Source: Helicobacter ganmani (GTDB lineage Bacteria; Campylobacterota; Campylobacteria; Campylobacterales; Helicobacteraceae). Taken from it: 64,000 bases of DNA. This document shows positions 18,049 to 28,098 of the stretch, piece by piece; position 1 is the first letter of the stretch; each line of letters opens with the position of its first letter. A model generated the notes under the pieces. It searched no databases. It saw nothing but the letters and a program-made list of their open reading frames with translations, and was not told the origin of the DNA. Made by a program: the position numbers and the translations under genes. The DNA lies in NCBI RefSeq assembly GCF_003364315.1, contig NZ_NXLS01000003.1, positions 1 to 64,000 on the forward strand. The letters are read 5' to 3'.

Positions 18049-19359
18049 TTATAAAATTTTGTCCTGCTTCATTTTAGCAACAAGATTGTTTTGATACATA
18101 TAAAGTAAAACATCATCGGGTAAAGAAGAAATTTTACTAGGAATCTTAAAATGTTGCTCATTATCATTATGTCTTATTGCATAATACTTTTTATCAATAA
18201 ATTTTTGGCAGTCAATATTGGAATAACTATTATACAAATCGCAATGATGACACATATTCATCATATCTTCATCTCTATTGATTAATAAATCATAATTATA
18301 TTTAATGACTTCAGATAGACTATGATTTTTTAATGAACATTTATCTAGTTTAGGCTTTATTGCGGAATATCTCGTCCCCATTCCACAGCAAGTGATAAAA
18401 TTACCATCAATCATTATACCACTATCATAGGCATTGCATAAGCCGTGTATATATTCGTGTCTCAATATGGGCAATTTAGCGCGATTTTGGTTGTTATCCG
18501 TATATCGTTGGACACAGCAAGAAACACTATTTACCCCTCCCTTTTTATAAAATGTGAATAATTCCTCTTTTTCTCCAATATTTGGCTGTTGCTGAACAAA
18601 ATGCACGTGGGTGTAAATTCCTGCTTCTGCTGCAAGAATTGGAGCATTAATAGCGGTTTGATAATCCTTTTCTTTTGGACTTCTCACCTTAACATAAGTC
18701 TCTTTGTTAATAGAATCAATGGAAAAAACCATTTCATCAAAACCCATATCTTTAAGCTTCTCAATCACTTCTTTGGTTACCAAAGAACCATTTGTGGTGG
18801 TAGAAATCCTCAAACCCTTTGATTTAATATAACGACTAATTTCCTCCCAATAAGGATAAGTAAAAAATTCTCCCTGTGGCGACAAAGCCACCAACTCTAT
18901 CCCATACTCTGCCATTTTATCTACATACATTTTTGCATCTTCTAAGGGCATATTTTGAGGTTTTAAGCTTGGATTATCCTTGAAGTATTTTCCCTCATAA
19001 CCCTCCCCGTGGAATGGACACATAGGGCAGACATAGTTACACTTGGAAGTTACTTGCAAATACATTGTTTTTAATTTTATATATTTCAACAAATGCATTG
19101 CTATTCTTTCCACCATTTCTTTGGGTATAGCTTTAGGAACTTCACCCTCAAACGCATTTCTCTCTTCAAAATCCCCAATTTCTCCCAATAATTCTCCATA
19201 AGGATAAACAATAGTGCTAATAATGCCCCCCCCCCCGCTATCTTTCGCTTGGGACTCACGATTTATTATTACCTTATTATAATTCAAGTTGGTTACGCAA
19301 AAAGAAAGATTCTCTTTTTTTAACTCATTAAATAATTCCTGCAATATAATTGGCGTCAT
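18049..19359 (-). CDS. Radical SAM/SPASM protein 1, phase ON
   Basis: 436 residues. The N-terminal module is [20 protein letters not shown]. The tract at 19226-19236 (11 G) codes SGGGGI at residues 51-56. The radical SAM motif is C107/C111/C114 in [12 protein letters not shown], and SPASM cysteines occur in NFITCCGMG and [10 protein letters not shown]. The ATG overlaps the TGA of the large glycosyltransferase gene upstream (ATGA), so the radical SAM block is translationally coupled to it. The tail reads [11 protein letters not shown], slightly different from the other three. The frame is ON here. Confidence 0.87.
   Translation of the reverse strand: MTPIILQELFNELKKENLSFCVTNLNYNKVIINRESQAKDSGGGGIISTIVYPYGELLGEIGDFEERNAFEGEVPKAIPKEMVERIAMHLLKYIKLKTMYLQVTSKCNYVCPMCPFHGEGYEGKYFKDNPSLKPQNMPLEDAKMYVDKMAEYGIELVALSPQGEFFTYPYWEEISRYIKSKGLRISTTTNGSLVTKEVIEKLKDMGFDEMVFSIDSINKETYVKVRSPKEKDYQTAINAPILAAEAGIYTHVHFVQQQPNIGEKEELFTFYKKGGVNSVSCCVQRYTDNNQNRAKLPILRHEYIHGLCNAYDSGIMIDGNFITCCGMGTRYSAIKPKLDKCSLKNHSLSEVIKYNYDLLINRDEDMMNMCHHCDLYNSYSNIDCQKFIDKKYYAIRHNDNEQHFKIPSKISSLPDDVLLYMYQNNLVAKMKQDKIL
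19226..19236. repeat. Poly-C(11) contingency tract
   Basis: Eleven C on the plus strand in radical SAM gene 1; the frame is open (ON). Confidence 0.9.
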
Positions 19360-21428
19360 ACCGCTAATACCTCCAAAATCAATTTCATAAAATCATTTTG
19401 CTCCATTTTATGATACAAACCATAATGCACCCTAAAAAAGCTAATAAATTTTTCCCGTTTTTCAGCATCATTAAAAATACTTATTATATTATTTAGGTTT
19501 TCAATACATTCTAAAGCATTGCTATACCAAGTATTATCTGCCAACCAAAAATACTTTTCAAATTCTTTAAAAGACAAGGGTGAATTTTCTGCCAAAAAGA
19601 AATTTTGCTTACATACTTCAATGGATTGTAAGCGAATATTATGTAATTCTTGTTTTGTTATACTTAAAAGTGCCATACAAGAAACACCTCTGAATTTATA
19701 TGTAAATTCTGTCCTAGATTCTCCCTGTTGCATCGGAAAAGTATCACAAAATATATCAATAATATGCCCATAAATATGTGGATCTACGAATCCGGGCATA
19801 AAGAATCGCTCCGAGATTCCAAGCTTTTCAACTTTCTCTCTAATCACAGGGATATTCCCAGCTCCAGCCGCAATGAAAATCGTATTTTTGTGCTTTTGCA
19901 TTACCTCCGCAATCGCCCCTAAATACGCATCACTATCCACTTTTACAAGCCTTCCAATCACGCCTAGCACAATCGTGTCTTCCCCAATAGGATACTTGGC
20001 TTTCTCTGCTGCAATCGCTTCGGGTGCGCGGGGCGGATTATAGAATCTATCCCTATCCATAGGCACAGCAATTAAATCAAATTTGTATTTTTCACCTACT
20101 GCACAATGGCTTATCCTCTCATCAATCCCGCTAATATCATACCTGCCATTCCCGTGGCTCCAAAAGATTTGCTTCGGCGCACTTCTTGTAGCAAACAGAA
20201 AATCACTCCCATCAATCGTTCCTGTGGAGATGAGAATATCTATTTCATCAGCAAGGATTCTATTTCTAAGCGTCATTGCCTTTTGCAAATGCGGGACATA
20301 ATAGCTATACTCTTGCACCAAGCCAAACGCAGGACTCACCACAGACGCACCAATCTCCACCAAAGATTGCATAGTTGGAATATCATCAATACTCTTTTGA
20401 ATATATGCCATAGAATACACCACAATTTCGTATTGACTTGCAAACTCCTCCTCACTTAGCAACGCCTTAATCAGCGAATACTCCACCTTATAAGGCGAAT
20501 TTGCAACGATTCTATCCTTTAAGATTCCAATTTTTATTTTGCGCCCCGCACTCCTATCCACCGCTTTCTTGCATTGTGGCAAAGTCTTGCCATATTCCAC
20601 GAAATAAGGCTCTACAAGCTTCACAACCTTATCATTGTATTCCTGCCAATCCTCCTGCGTCTGTGCAGAATTTCCAAATTTATGGTAAATGTAAAATTCC
20701 ACATACATTGCCAAATCCAAATTTCCCTGCTCCAAAAGCCGCTTTAACACAGAAAGCCACACCGGAAAATTCTCGCGCCATTTTAAGTCATTGAAATAAT
20801 GCTTGACATTCCAAAAAATATGCATACTCCACAGAAAAATAGTTTTTTTCTTTCTATCTGAAATCTGCCAAAAATACTCCTCCTCCAAAGCCTCTTTTTG
20901 AATCTTTAAAATCCACTCAATGGGGAGTTGATAATAAAAGCAAAAATCTAGCACAAAGACATTGAGCCCCTCCATATATTGCTCAACCAAATCCAAATAA
21001 ATAATATGCCGCAAAAAGAACTTAATCGCCTCTTCCCTATCGCCTCTAAGCAACATTGCCACGCTAATACAATTAATAAATACCAATCGCTCATAGTCAG
21101 ATTCCGTGCTTTTGACATAACTTACCAAATCTATGAAGCTATCAAACCGCGCGTCTTGTGGAATCTCATAATCTGCACCACAACCCCCAAAGATTCCAAA
21201 GCACCATAAAAGATTATAATCAGGAATATCGCCTTTATGATAAATCAAATCTAATGCTTTTTGTCGCAACAATGCGATAATTTCTAAGCGCGTTGCAGAT
21301 TCTAGCTCCTCTTGCCCTTGCTTCCCAAGGGAGCGAATCAGCAAGATTACCTCATCAAGTGCTGTTTTATAACTTGCCGCCTTTAATTTTGTTAAAATTT
21401 CTTGTCCAATTAATTGTGTAGGTTGCAT
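19356..21428 (-). CDS. Large GT-B glycosyltransferase-like protein with helical N-terminus
   Basis: 690 residues. The first ~280 are helical and TPR-like without a clear motif. From about 290 on, the sequence alternates as in GT-B glycosyltransferases: [14 protein letters not shown], a central [20 protein letters not shown] with the [13 protein letters not shown] segment, then [31 protein letters not shown] and [24 protein letters not shown] near the C-terminus. That order resembles GT41/HMW1C-type protein glycosyltransferases and their relatives. It is first in the long minus-strand operon, directly behind the sigma-28-type promoter and divergent from flaB, so flagellin is the obvious candidate acceptor. 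A role on another glycan cannot be excluded. Confidence 0.7.
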   Translation of the reverse strand: MQPTQLIGQEILTKLKAASYKTALDEVILLIRSLGKQGQEELESATRLEIIALLRQKALDLIYHKGDIPDYNLLWCFGIFGGCGADYEIPQDARFDSFIDLVSYVKSTESDYERLVFINCISVAMLLRGDREEAIKFFLRHIIYLDLVEQYMEGLNVFVLDFCFYYQLPIEWILKIQKEALEEEYFWQISDRKKKTIFLWSMHIFWNVKHYFNDLKWRENFPVWLSVLKRLLEQGNLDLAMYVEFYIYHKFGNSAQTQEDWQEYNDKVVKLVEPYFVEYGKTLPQCKKAVDRSAGRKIKIGILKDRIVANSPYKVEYSLIKALLSEEEFASQYEIVVYSMAYIQKSIDDIPTMQSLVEIGASVVSPAFGLVQEYSYYVPHLQKAMTLRNRILADEIDILISTGTIDGSDFLFATRSAPKQIFWSHGNGRYDISGIDERISHCAVGEKYKFDLIAVPMDRDRFYNPPRAPEAIAAEKAKYPIGEDTIVLGVIGRLVKVDSDAYLGAIAEVMQKHKNTIFIAAGAGNIPVIREKVEKLGISERFFMPGFVDPHIYGHIIDIFCDTFPMQQGESRTEFTYKFRGVSCMALLSITKQELHNIRLQSIEVCKQNFFLAENSPLSFKEFEKYFWLADNTWYSNALECIENLNNIISIFNDAEKREKFISFFRVHYGLYHKMEQNDFMKLILEVLAV

Positions 21429-21457
21429 TGTTCGTCTTTAGTTTTAGGATTCTGTAA

Positions 21458-21484
21458 ATATCGGCGGATTTTAGCAAAACTTTA
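21458..21484 (-). promoter_or_regulatory. Sigma-28 (FliA) promoter for the glycan operon
   Basis: Minus-strand TAAA (21481-21484), exactly 15 bases, then GCCGATAT (21458-21465). This matches the classical sigma-28 consensus TAAA-N15-GCCGATAA except for the last base. It sits 30 bases before the start of the first operon gene. A transcript would start near 21450 and leave a short leader. Confidence 0.75.
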
Positions 21485-21630
21485 GTTAAAATCAATAATT
21501 TTGGTTATTTTGTCCCTGCAAATCTGCAATGCAAGATTCCGTATTTATGGTTTTACACATTGCCACAATTCTTCACAGAATCTCACAACGACAGAGAATT
21601 ATCTCTTTTGTGAAGCACAATTTTAAAAAG

Positions 21631-21645
21631 TGGAACACCATTTGC
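21631..21645 (+). promoter_or_regulatory. Sigma-54 promoter of flaB
   Basis: TGGAACACCATTTGC has the GG-N10-GC spacing of a -24/-12 sigma-54 promoter. It lies 41 bases before the flagellin ATG. FlaB-type flagellins of Helicobacter are known to be RpoN-dependent. Confidence 0.8.
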
Positions 21646-21685
21646 TTTATCCTCTGCAAATTCAAATTTTTGCAAAGGATGCATA

Positions 21686-23269
21686 ATGAGTTATAGGATA
21701 TACACCAATGTGAATGCGTTAAACGCGCACACTTCAGGAATTGTGAATAATCGCAATATGTCAGAATCGCTAGAGAAATTAAGCTCTGGCTTACGAATCA
21801 ACAAAGCAGCAGATGACGCTTCAGGAATGGCGATTGCCGATAGTTTGCGTTCTCAAGCTGCCGCTCTTGGACAAGCTACCAACAATGCTAATGACGCAAT
21901 CGGTATGATTCAAACTGCAGATAAAGCGATGGACGAGCAAATCAAAATCTTGGATTTAATCAAAACCAAAGCAACACAAGCTGCACAAGACGGACAAACT
22001 AGAACAACAAGAAATGCTCTCCAAAGTGATATTTTAAGACTTATGGAAGAATTGGATAATATTGCAAATACTACAAGCTTCAACGGGCAACAAATGCTCT
22101 CTGGTGCTTTTACAAACAAAGAATTCCAAATTGGTGCTTATTCTAACACCACAGTAAAAGCTTCTATTCAGCCAACAAACTCTCACAAAATTGGACATGT
22201 CCGCTATGAAACTGCTGCTGAAATGTCTGTAAGTGCTGGAACAAGTAGCTTGACAGAAGTTACGCTTAGATTCTTAAATACCGATGGCACAAACAACTAT
22301 GCAATTGAATCTGTGAGAATCTCTACAACTGCTGGAACAGGAATCGGTGCTCTTGCAGAAGCAATCAACAAAAACTCTGACACATTAGGCGTGCGTGCGA
22401 CTTATATCGTGCAAGGACAAGGAGCAGGCGCAATTGGTTCTGGAACCGTGCGCGGACTTACAATCAACGGAATCAAAATCGGAGACATCAACGATGTAAT
22501 GAAAAACGACTATGATGGCAAGCTCATTGCTGCAATCAATGCACAAAAAGAGCGCACAGGGGTGCAAGCCTCTCTTAGTATCTCGGGCGCATTGCAACTC
22601 ACAAGCAACGACGGACGCGCAATTTCTGTGCAAGTAGATGGTGGCTCACACGTGATTAATGGTGTCAATAGTGCAAATGCTCCTCTAACTGCTGGTGGTT
22701 CTTTTGCTGGAGTTTCAGGCACAACACACGCAATTGTTGGACGCTTAACCTTGATTCGCCTTAATGCAAGAGATATTTTAGTCTCTGGTGCAAATTTCTC
22801 TCAAATTGGTTTGCACTCTGGCGCAGCAAACATTGCAGCAGGCTCTGGATTAGCACAATACACCGTCAATCTCCGTAGCGTCAATGGAGAGTTTGGCGCA
22901 GATATTGCCTCTGCGATTGGTGCGAACTACAATACTGCAGTAGCATTTGTCAATAAAGGTGGAATCGGAGCAGGTGTAACAAGTATGGAAGGTGCAATGG
23001 CAGTTATGGATATGGCACAATCTGCGCAAGAACATCTAGATAGAATCCGTGCAGATTTGGGTTCTGTGCAACAACAACTTGTTGTAACCATTAACAACAT
23101 TACCGTAACACAAGTCAATGTCAAATCTGCAGAATCTCAAATCCGTGATGTGGATTTCGCAAGCGAATCTGCAAACTTCTCTAAAACAAACATTCTAGCG
23201 CAATCCGGAAGCTTTGCAATGGCGCAAGCTAACCAAGTGCAACAAAATGTTCTTAAACTTTTACAATAA
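21686..23269 (+). CDS. flaB: Flagellin B
   Basis: 527-residue flagellin. The N-terminal D0/D1 region ([20 protein letters not shown]) and the C-terminal D1/D0 region ([19 protein letters not shown] ... QQNVLKLLQ) are strongly conserved. The [12 protein letters not shown] and [19 protein letters not shown] segments fit FlaB of Helicobacter better than FlaA. It is a minor filament subunit near the hook in H. pylori. The centre is rich in Ser, Thr and Gly, the type of region that is O-glycosylated with pseudaminic acid. There are no cysteines. AAGGA precedes the ATG; a sigma-54 promoter lies upstream and a terminator follows. The Maf gene next door matches H. pylori gene order. Confidence 0.95.
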   Translation: MSYRIYTNVNALNAHTSGIVNNRNMSESLEKLSSGLRINKAADDASGMAIADSLRSQAAALGQATNNANDAIGMIQTADKAMDEQIKILDLIKTKATQAAQDGQTRTTRNALQSDILRLMEELDNIANTTSFNGQQMLSGAFTNKEFQIGAYSNTTVKASIQPTNSHKIGHVRYETAAEMSVSAGTSSLTEVTLRFLNTDGTNNYAIESVRISTTAGTGIGALAEAINKNSDTLGVRATYIVQGQGAGAIGSGTVRGLTINGIKIGDINDVMKNDYDGKLIAAINAQKERTGVQASLSISGALQLTSNDGRAISVQVDGGSHVINGVNSANAPLTAGGSFAGVSGTTHAIVGRLTLIRLNARDILVSGANFSQIGLHSGAANIAAGSGLAQYTVNLRSVNGEFGADIASAIGANYNTAVAFVNKGGIGAGVTSMEGAMAVMDMAQSAQEHLDRIRADLGSVQQQLVVTINNITVTQVNVKSAESQIRDVDFASESANFSKTNILAQSGSFAMAQANQVQQNVLKLLQ

Positions 23270-23271
23270 CT

Positions 23272-23296
23272 AAAGCCCAACTTTTTGGGCTTTTTT
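23272..23296 (+). terminator. Rho-independent terminator after flaB
   Basis: AAAGCCCAA, a four-base loop, TTGGGCTTT, then a T run, three bases after the flaB stop codon. Confidence 0.9.
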
Positions 23297-23344
23297 GCTA
23301 TAATCTTTTCCGTATTTTATTTTCACCAAACTTAAGGAATCCCT

Positions 23345-25306
23345 ATGTCCCAATCTCTAAATTCCCGTTTTGATAAAAATCTTAAAGCCCTCTTTAAAGT
23401 CAATCCCTTACTCGCAGCACAACTCCAAATTTTAGAACCCAATAAAAAATACGAAGTCTATATCGGGCAAGACCCTTTGAATATTAATATTTACGACAAG
23501 GAAAACAAAACTGCACTTTATGCCAAAGAACCGCTAGTGCAAACATTAGAAAAAATGAAAGAATTTGAACCTTTCAAGCTCTATCCATTTTTTTATTTTT
23601 TTGGCTTTGGCAATGGAATCTTTTATCGTCTCTTACTCAATGAAAATTCAAAAACGATAAAAAAACTTTTTATTTTTGAGCCAGAGCTAGAAATCATCTA
23701 TATTGCGCTAAATTTCGCAGACTTCAGTGCAGAAATTGCAGCGGGAAAACTTTTGATTTTTTGGACGGGAACAATAAGTTTTGGGGAATTAGATTCATAT
23801 TTGGCAAGTGAGGGACAATGGATTTATTCTCGCATTTACAACTTACATCTTTACAATAGCTATTATGGACGATACGATAAAGAATGCTTGAATTTAAACT
23901 CAATCATCACGCGCTCTCTAGGACACCACGTCATTTCTGTGGGGAACGATTCTACAGACGCACTCATCGGACTAGAACATCACCTACAAAATCTCCCAGA
24001 AATGATTACAACACCCTCTATGAAAGAACTTATTTCAAAAGTCAAAAACACAAATACCGCCGTGATTGTTTCTACAGGACCTTCGCTTTATAAGCAATTA
24101 CCGCTTTTAAAGCAATATGCACCTTACCTCACAATTTTTTGCGTAGATGCTTCTTTCCCAATTCTCACTAAACACGGAATTAAACCCGATATTGTTGTAA
24201 CCTTAGAACGCGTAGAACCTACTGCGGATTTTTACAAAAAAACTCCAAAATCCGCGCAAAAAAATATTATTTTCGCGCTTACGAGTATCGTGCATCAAGA
24301 AACAAAAAACTCTATCACGCAAGGCATAAAAACTTATAGTATGCGCCCCTTTGGTTACACAAGATTTTTTGATTTAAAAGAATATGGTTATGCAGGAATC
24401 GGAATGAGTGCTGCAAATATGGCTTATGAGTTAATTGTGCATAGTAAATTTGAAAAATGTATTTTTATCGGGCAGGATTTAGCCTTTTCGCCTGATGGCA
24501 AAACACATTCCAAAGATGCGATTTTTGGCGAAAATGAATCTCAATACAAAAAATCCGATAACGCGTTAGAAAAAATTTTAGTTCCTGCTTATGGCGGAAA
24601 AGGCTTTGTAGAAACAAACAATGTTTGGAAAATGTTTTTGAATTTCTTTGAAAAAGATATTACTGAAACACCTTATCCACTAGAAGTGATTAATGCCACA
24701 GAGGGAGGAGCAAGGATAGAGGGGACAAAAGAGATTCCATTCCAAGAAGTGCTAGAATCCCTACCAAAAGTAAAAAAATCTCTTATTCAGCTTACACCAC
24801 CTACCAAAGCAGAAATTGCTGCCAACAAAAAACAAATGGAAGCAAAAGTGAAAGAATTTTTAGACTATGGCTACAAAAAGAAAAAAATGGTAGAAAAACT
24901 ATTTTTAAGAGTTGTCAAAATGACAGAAGAGTTAGAACGATTGAATCGTGAAAATAAACTAGAAAAAATCAATTTTACCAAAATGGATAAATTGCTAGAG
25001 GAAATTGATGATGTCAAAAATTTCTTTTTAGAAGACGCTTTTATTAAAGTTTTCATTGACGCTGTGCAATCCTACATCGTGCATCAAGAATTAGAATTTG
25101 CTAAAATTGTCGTGCGCCCTGTGCATACCCTTATTGAAAAGCAAGTCAAACAAATTGATTGGCTTTATGCACATAAATATTGGCTTTTTTCTCTTGCAGG
25201 TGGAATGGACGCAGCTTTAGAGACTGCTAAACGCGCAGCTAAAACTTGGATGAATATTCCAAAGAAATATGACACTACAAATACCATTACAAAGGAAACT
25301 AAATGA
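23345..25306 (+). CDS. maf: Maf-family flagellin nonulosonate transferase
   Basis: 653-residue motility accessory factor (MAF_flag10/DUF115). The diagnostic central block reads IVSTGPSLYKQLPLLKQY, then FCVDASFPILTKHGIKPDIV and CIFIGQDLAFSPDGKTH. A long helical C-terminal part is rich in Lys and Glu. Maf proteins attach pseudaminic or legionaminic acid to flagellin. It follows flaB on the same strand after the flaB terminator. The stop overlaps the start of the next, degenerate frame (ATGA). Confidence 0.88.
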   Translation: MSQSLNSRFDKNLKALFKVNPLLAAQLQILEPNKKYEVYIGQDPLNINIYDKENKTALYAKEPLVQTLEKMKEFEPFKLYPFFYFFGFGNGIFYRLLLNENSKTIKKLFIFEPELEIIYIALNFADFSAEIAAGKLLIFWTGTISFGELDSYLASEGQWIYSRIYNLHLYNSYYGRYDKECLNLNSIITRSLGHHVISVGNDSTDALIGLEHHLQNLPEMITTPSMKELISKVKNTNTAVIVSTGPSLYKQLPLLKQYAPYLTIFCVDASFPILTKHGIKPDIVVTLERVEPTADFYKKTPKSAQKNIIFALTSIVHQETKNSITQGIKTYSMRPFGYTRFFDLKEYGYAGIGMSAANMAYELIVHSKFEKCIFIGQDLAFSPDGKTHSKDAIFGENESQYKKSDNALEKILVPAYGGKGFVETNNVWKMFLNFFEKDITETPYPLEVINATEGGARIEGTKEIPFQEVLESLPKVKKSLIQLTPPTKAEIAANKKQMEAKVKEFLDYGYKKKKMVEKLFLRVVKMTEELERLNRENKLEKINFTKMDKLLEEIDDVKNFFLEDAFIKVFIDAVQSYIVHQELEFAKIVVRPVHTLIEKQVKQIDWLYAHKYWLFSLAGGMDAALETAKRAAKTWMNIPKKYDTTNTITKETK

Positions 25307-25711
25307 AACTTGTTTATGCGCCAAGCTTTAGAGAATCTCAAGACATTCTGCACGCCAATGTTTTATGTGGTTATGACATTTCTGTGCTTGAATGCTTACT
25401 AAAAGCAAATAATGGGGGGGGGGGGGCAAAATAAATGAAGTCCTCTATCTTCCAAACCCTAAAACTCCAAAATCTTACAATAAGGTAATTTTAGACTCCC
25501 TCCCCTCTATTAAATCCATAAAATCCTTATCGGGTGCTAGAAGCTGTGATACCCTCATCACAGACCTCTCTACACTTGCTCTTATGTTTAATCTACAATT
25601 TTTAAAGCCTAGTGTGCTGTTTTTGTTAGGCAAACCCTAAAAGATTTGCCAAATCTAGCACCAACCAAGACGCAAGAGATTTTAAACTTTATTCAAGAGG
25701 ACTTACTATGA
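25303..25711 (+). pseudogene. Degenerate tract-bearing gene after maf
   Basis: The ATG at 25303 overlaps the maf stop and opens MKLVYAPSFRESQDILHANV, which runs into the tract at 25414-25426 (13 G) and stops two codons later. With 14 or 11 G it would continue as KINEVLYLPNPKTPKSYNKV to about 25640. There TAA interrupts, but the next frame carries on sensibly (LKDLPNLAPTKTQEILNF) to a TGA overlapping the next ATG. So there are two frame problems: the tract and an apparent one-base loss near 25635. The pieces faintly recall CDP-glycerol-type transferases, but I do not recognise the family with confidence. Confidence 0.6.
25414..25426. repeat. Poly-G(13) tract
   Basis: Thirteen G on the plus (coding) strand in the degenerate gene after maf. 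Fourteen or eleven would extend the frame. Confidence 0.9.
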
Positions 25712-26037
25712 ATACTCAATACCAAATCAATACTTTCATTCAACTTACCACCCAAAAAATCAAGGAATCCCTAAGCTCTAAAAGAAAGAATATTGCTATT
25801 GTCTCTTATTATCCCACCTATCGTTCCAATTATGGTAATCTCATCACTGAACTAAAGAAAGATTACAATGTGATTACTATTGTAGATAGAATCTTAAATG
25901 ATGATTTTAAAAAATCCGCACACGCTAACTTTCACTTCCCTTGGCGTATCATAGATGGAGAAACACACTATTACCTAAACACCGATATTCCTAAATTGGT
26001 TATTGTTTTTTGTTTATTTTATGTCCAAGATTCCTAA
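25708..26037 (+). pseudogene. Truncated gene fragment, C-terminus lost at a junction
   Basis: 109 codons beginning MNTQYQINTFIQLTTQKIKE, with IAIVSYYPTYRSNYGNLITE like the start of a CDP-glycerol or glycan transferase Rossmann domain. The sequence makes sense up to DIPKLVIVF, then changes abruptly into a short tail shared with the following transporter gene in another frame. I read this as the left side of a deletion. The ATG overlaps the stop of the previous degenerate frame. Confidence 0.55.
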
Positions 26038-26756
26038 AATCTACCCTAAAGGACGAATCTTATCTAATTCTAGCCGGACTTAGCGGAATCACAATTTACA
26101 ATCTCTTTTTAAATCTTGCAATGGATTATTCTAAAGTATCAAATGTCAGTGTCATCATTGCAACAGCACCACTTTTTACTGCGCTACTTGCAGCATTTTT
26201 AAAAATCGAAAAACTTTCATTTATCTTTTTTGTTGCCTTTATCTTGTGTATGAGCGGAATCGTGCTTTTAAGCTATGAAGATGAGGGATTCTCCTTTAAC
26301 CCTTTGGGTGATAGTTTTGCGCTTTTATCGGCACTTGGCTGGGCAGCTTACTCACTTTTAATCCTCAAGATTATGCACAAGAGAGGAAATCTTATCTTGA
26401 TTACACGCCGCATAATCTTTTATGGAATTTTAGGAATGCTGCCGAGCTTTTTATTTTTGGATTTTGCTCCAAATTTAATACTTTTATTAGATCCAAAAAT
26501 CGCTTTTAATCTGATTTTTTTAGCACTTTTTGCTTCAGGATTATGCTTTTTATTATGGAATCACGCAACACTACTTATCGGTGCTATTAAAACAAATGTT
26601 TATGTTTATTTAACACCTCTCATTACTATTATTGTTTCTTTTTTTGTTTTGGGAGAAAAACTCTCTATTTTAGCCCTATTTGGTGCATTCTTAACTCTTC
26701 TCGGAGTTATCTTAGCGGAGTCCAAATTCTCAAAACCTATCTCCTTAATAATTTAA
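26010..26756 (+). pseudogene. EamA/DMT-family transporter, N-terminally truncated
   Basis: About 248 codons of a drug/metabolite-type permease. Most of both EamA halves are present: LAMDYSKVSNVSVIIATAPL, CMSGIVLLSYEDEGFSF, LLSALGWAAYSLLILKI, then INTNVYVYLTPLI-type sequence (KTNVYVYLTPLITIIVSFFV) and a final VILAESKF. Normal members have about 290-300 residues with two EamA units; here the first one or two membrane segments are missing and the frame begins at a TTG inside the junction at about 26000. It is probably non-functional unless the remnant still folds. Confidence 0.65.
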
Positions 26757-26913
26757 GCACCCTTGTAAGCACTTCCCTCTTTCACACTATTCTTTTATTG
26801 CCATCACAAGAAAATCTTTAGGCTTTTTGCGACACATAATGCAGAATCTCACCTTTTAGGATTCCATTGTAAAGTTTTCTGTATGCAAGATGACAGATTG
26901 TTTCGTTGTTGTT

Positions 26914-27474
26914 TCACTCCACCCCGCAATGACGAAGTGGCAAGATTCTTGTGTTATCTTTGCACATCTCTAGCACTTTTTCGCCCTTGACTTCCTTTTC
27001 TTTACTGATTTGGAAGCCGAATTTCTTATGCAAATTTATTACCTGCTTGTTGAGCGCAAAGACTTCCAAAGTAAGCTGCCTAGCTCCCAAAATATCAAAG
27101 GCAAACACCAAGCTCACTTGTTCTAAAACGCGTCCGATTCCGCTTAGGCTTAGGTTCGGATTGCCAAAGAATCCAAACTCCACTTCCTCACTACTTTTCT
27201 TACCAAAATTAATACTCCCCAATCCAACCCCACAAAATCGCAAAAGAAAATATTGTTTTTGGGGATTCTGCCTTAAGGATTCTATAAAGGCAAAATGTTC
27301 TGCAAGCGAAATTTCCTTTTGATTATAAAGATTTTTGGCAACTTCAGGATGGTTGCGCCATTGCAAAACCTCTTTCTTTTCCAAATCACTTAAAACAACA
27401 TAATCCTCTAGCTCCAAGCAAAGAATCTCTAAATTATTCCCCCCCCCCCGCAGAATCGGCAGAATCGCAGACAT
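26914..27474 (-). CDS. PseH-like GNAT acetyltransferase, tract-joined to the upstream gene
   Basis: 186 residues in the open frame. After the tract-coded Gly residues there is a PseH-like GNAT domain: LEKKEVLQWRNHPEVAKNLY, KQYFLLRFCGVGLGSINF, EVEFGFFGNPNL and LEVFALNKQVINLHKKFGF. PseH acetylates the 4-amine of the pseudaminic acid precursor. With 11 G in the tract (27439-27449) the gene must start on its own, from an ATG at 27474 that overlaps the upstream gene out of frame with a poor ribosome site. With 10 or 13 G it becomes the C-terminal domain of a fusion with the formyltransferase. Confidence 0.75.
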   Translation of the reverse strand: MSAILPILRGGGNNLEILCLELEDYVVLSDLEKKEVLQWRNHPEVAKNLYNQKEISLAEHFAFIESLRQNPQKQYFLLRFCGVGLGSINFGKKSSEEVEFGFFGNPNLSLSGIGRVLEQVSLVFAFDILGARQLTLEVFALNKQVINLHKKFGFQISKEKEVKGEKVLEMCKDNTRILPLRHCGVE

Positions 27475-28087
27475 AGATTTTTAGCACAAATTTTTTACCC
27501 TCTTTAATAAAAAACGCAGGGAACTCCTCATTGCTCACAATCCTCAAAAGATTAAATTGCGACTCCAAACTTTTTGCAATATCTAGCTCACTATCTTTTG
27601 GGCTTCGCTTAGGGTAGAAGCTCTCCTCTCCGCTCTGCGCCTTTGGACTTAAAGTTGGGAATTTTTCCAAAAACTCCAAACATAGCTTTTGGCACATCTT
27701 GGCTTGCTTGTCTCTTAGTTCCTCATAAAGCTCTAATCCGCTTAAATGCAAAGTTTCTTGCAAATAAATCGCGCCATTATCTGCTTTTGCATCTGCTCTA
27801 AAAAGCGTAAAAACAATGGAATCCTTACCCTCTAGCACCTGCCAAAAAAGAGGCGACCAACCTTTGCCTTTGGGTAGTGCAGACGCGTGAATCACGAGAT
27901 TGTATTCGTGCAAATCTAAAAACTCTTGCTCTATTAGTTGATGATAGGAGAGGATAAAAACGATTCCATAAGATTCCTTTAAATCTTTATGAGAAAAATA
28001 CAGCTTGGCATTTGGAATCTTGCTTTCTAGCTCTTTTGCATAAGGGATAAACCACTGGTTTGGAGAAGTAAGAATCGCCACCTTCAT
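27434..28087 (-). CDS. Formyltransferase-fold enzyme (ArnA/Fmt N-terminal type)
   Basis: 217 residues. The fold is that of formyltransferases: VIHASALPKGKGWSPLFWQ with the histidine of the N-H-D triad, and ADAKADNGAIYLQ with the aspartate. It ends in a C-terminal domain FFIKEGKKFVLKIYVCD. Substrate is probably an amino sugar, given the two PseH-like neighbours. With the 11-G tract it ends at TAA right after the Gly run; with 10 or 13 G it fuses to the downstream GNAT domain. The start lies 11 bases after the stop of the PseH gene. Confidence 0.78.
   Translation of the reverse strand: MKVAILTSPNQWFIPYAKELESKIPNAKLYFSHKDLKESYGIVFILSYHQLIEQEFLDLHEYNLVIHASALPKGKGWSPLFWQVLEGKDSIVFTLFRADAKADNGAIYLQETLHLSGLELYEELRDKQAKMCQKLCLEFLEKFPTLSPKAQSGEESFYPKRSPKDSELDIAKSLESQFNLLRIVSNEEFPAFFIKEGKKFVLKIYVCDSADSAGGGE
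27439..27449. repeat. Poly-C(11) tract, fusion switch
   Basis: Eleven C on the plus strand at the junction of the formyltransferase and GNAT frames. Ten or thirteen would fuse the two proteins. Confidence 0.9.
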
Positions 28088-28098
28088 CTATGCCACCT

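Larger units (their letters stand above)
14012..19359 (-). repeat. Four-copy tandem gene array with repeated ends and spacers
   Basis: The last ~70 coding bases of paralogues 2-4 are nearly identical (for example 14015-14085 and 16737-16807). The spacers before paralogues 4 and 3 (15301-15365 and 16670-16733) also match closely, including a shared GAAGCTTGATTATAACATAAA-like stretch. Paralogues 1 and 3 share long identical segments inside the radical SAM domain. This is a duplication array with ample homology for gene conversion or unequal crossing-over. Confidence 0.8.

Noticed and set aside
22385-23124. Minus-strand open frames inside flaB
   Set aside because: Shadows of the strongly coding flagellin frame; no ribosome sites or family-like sequence.
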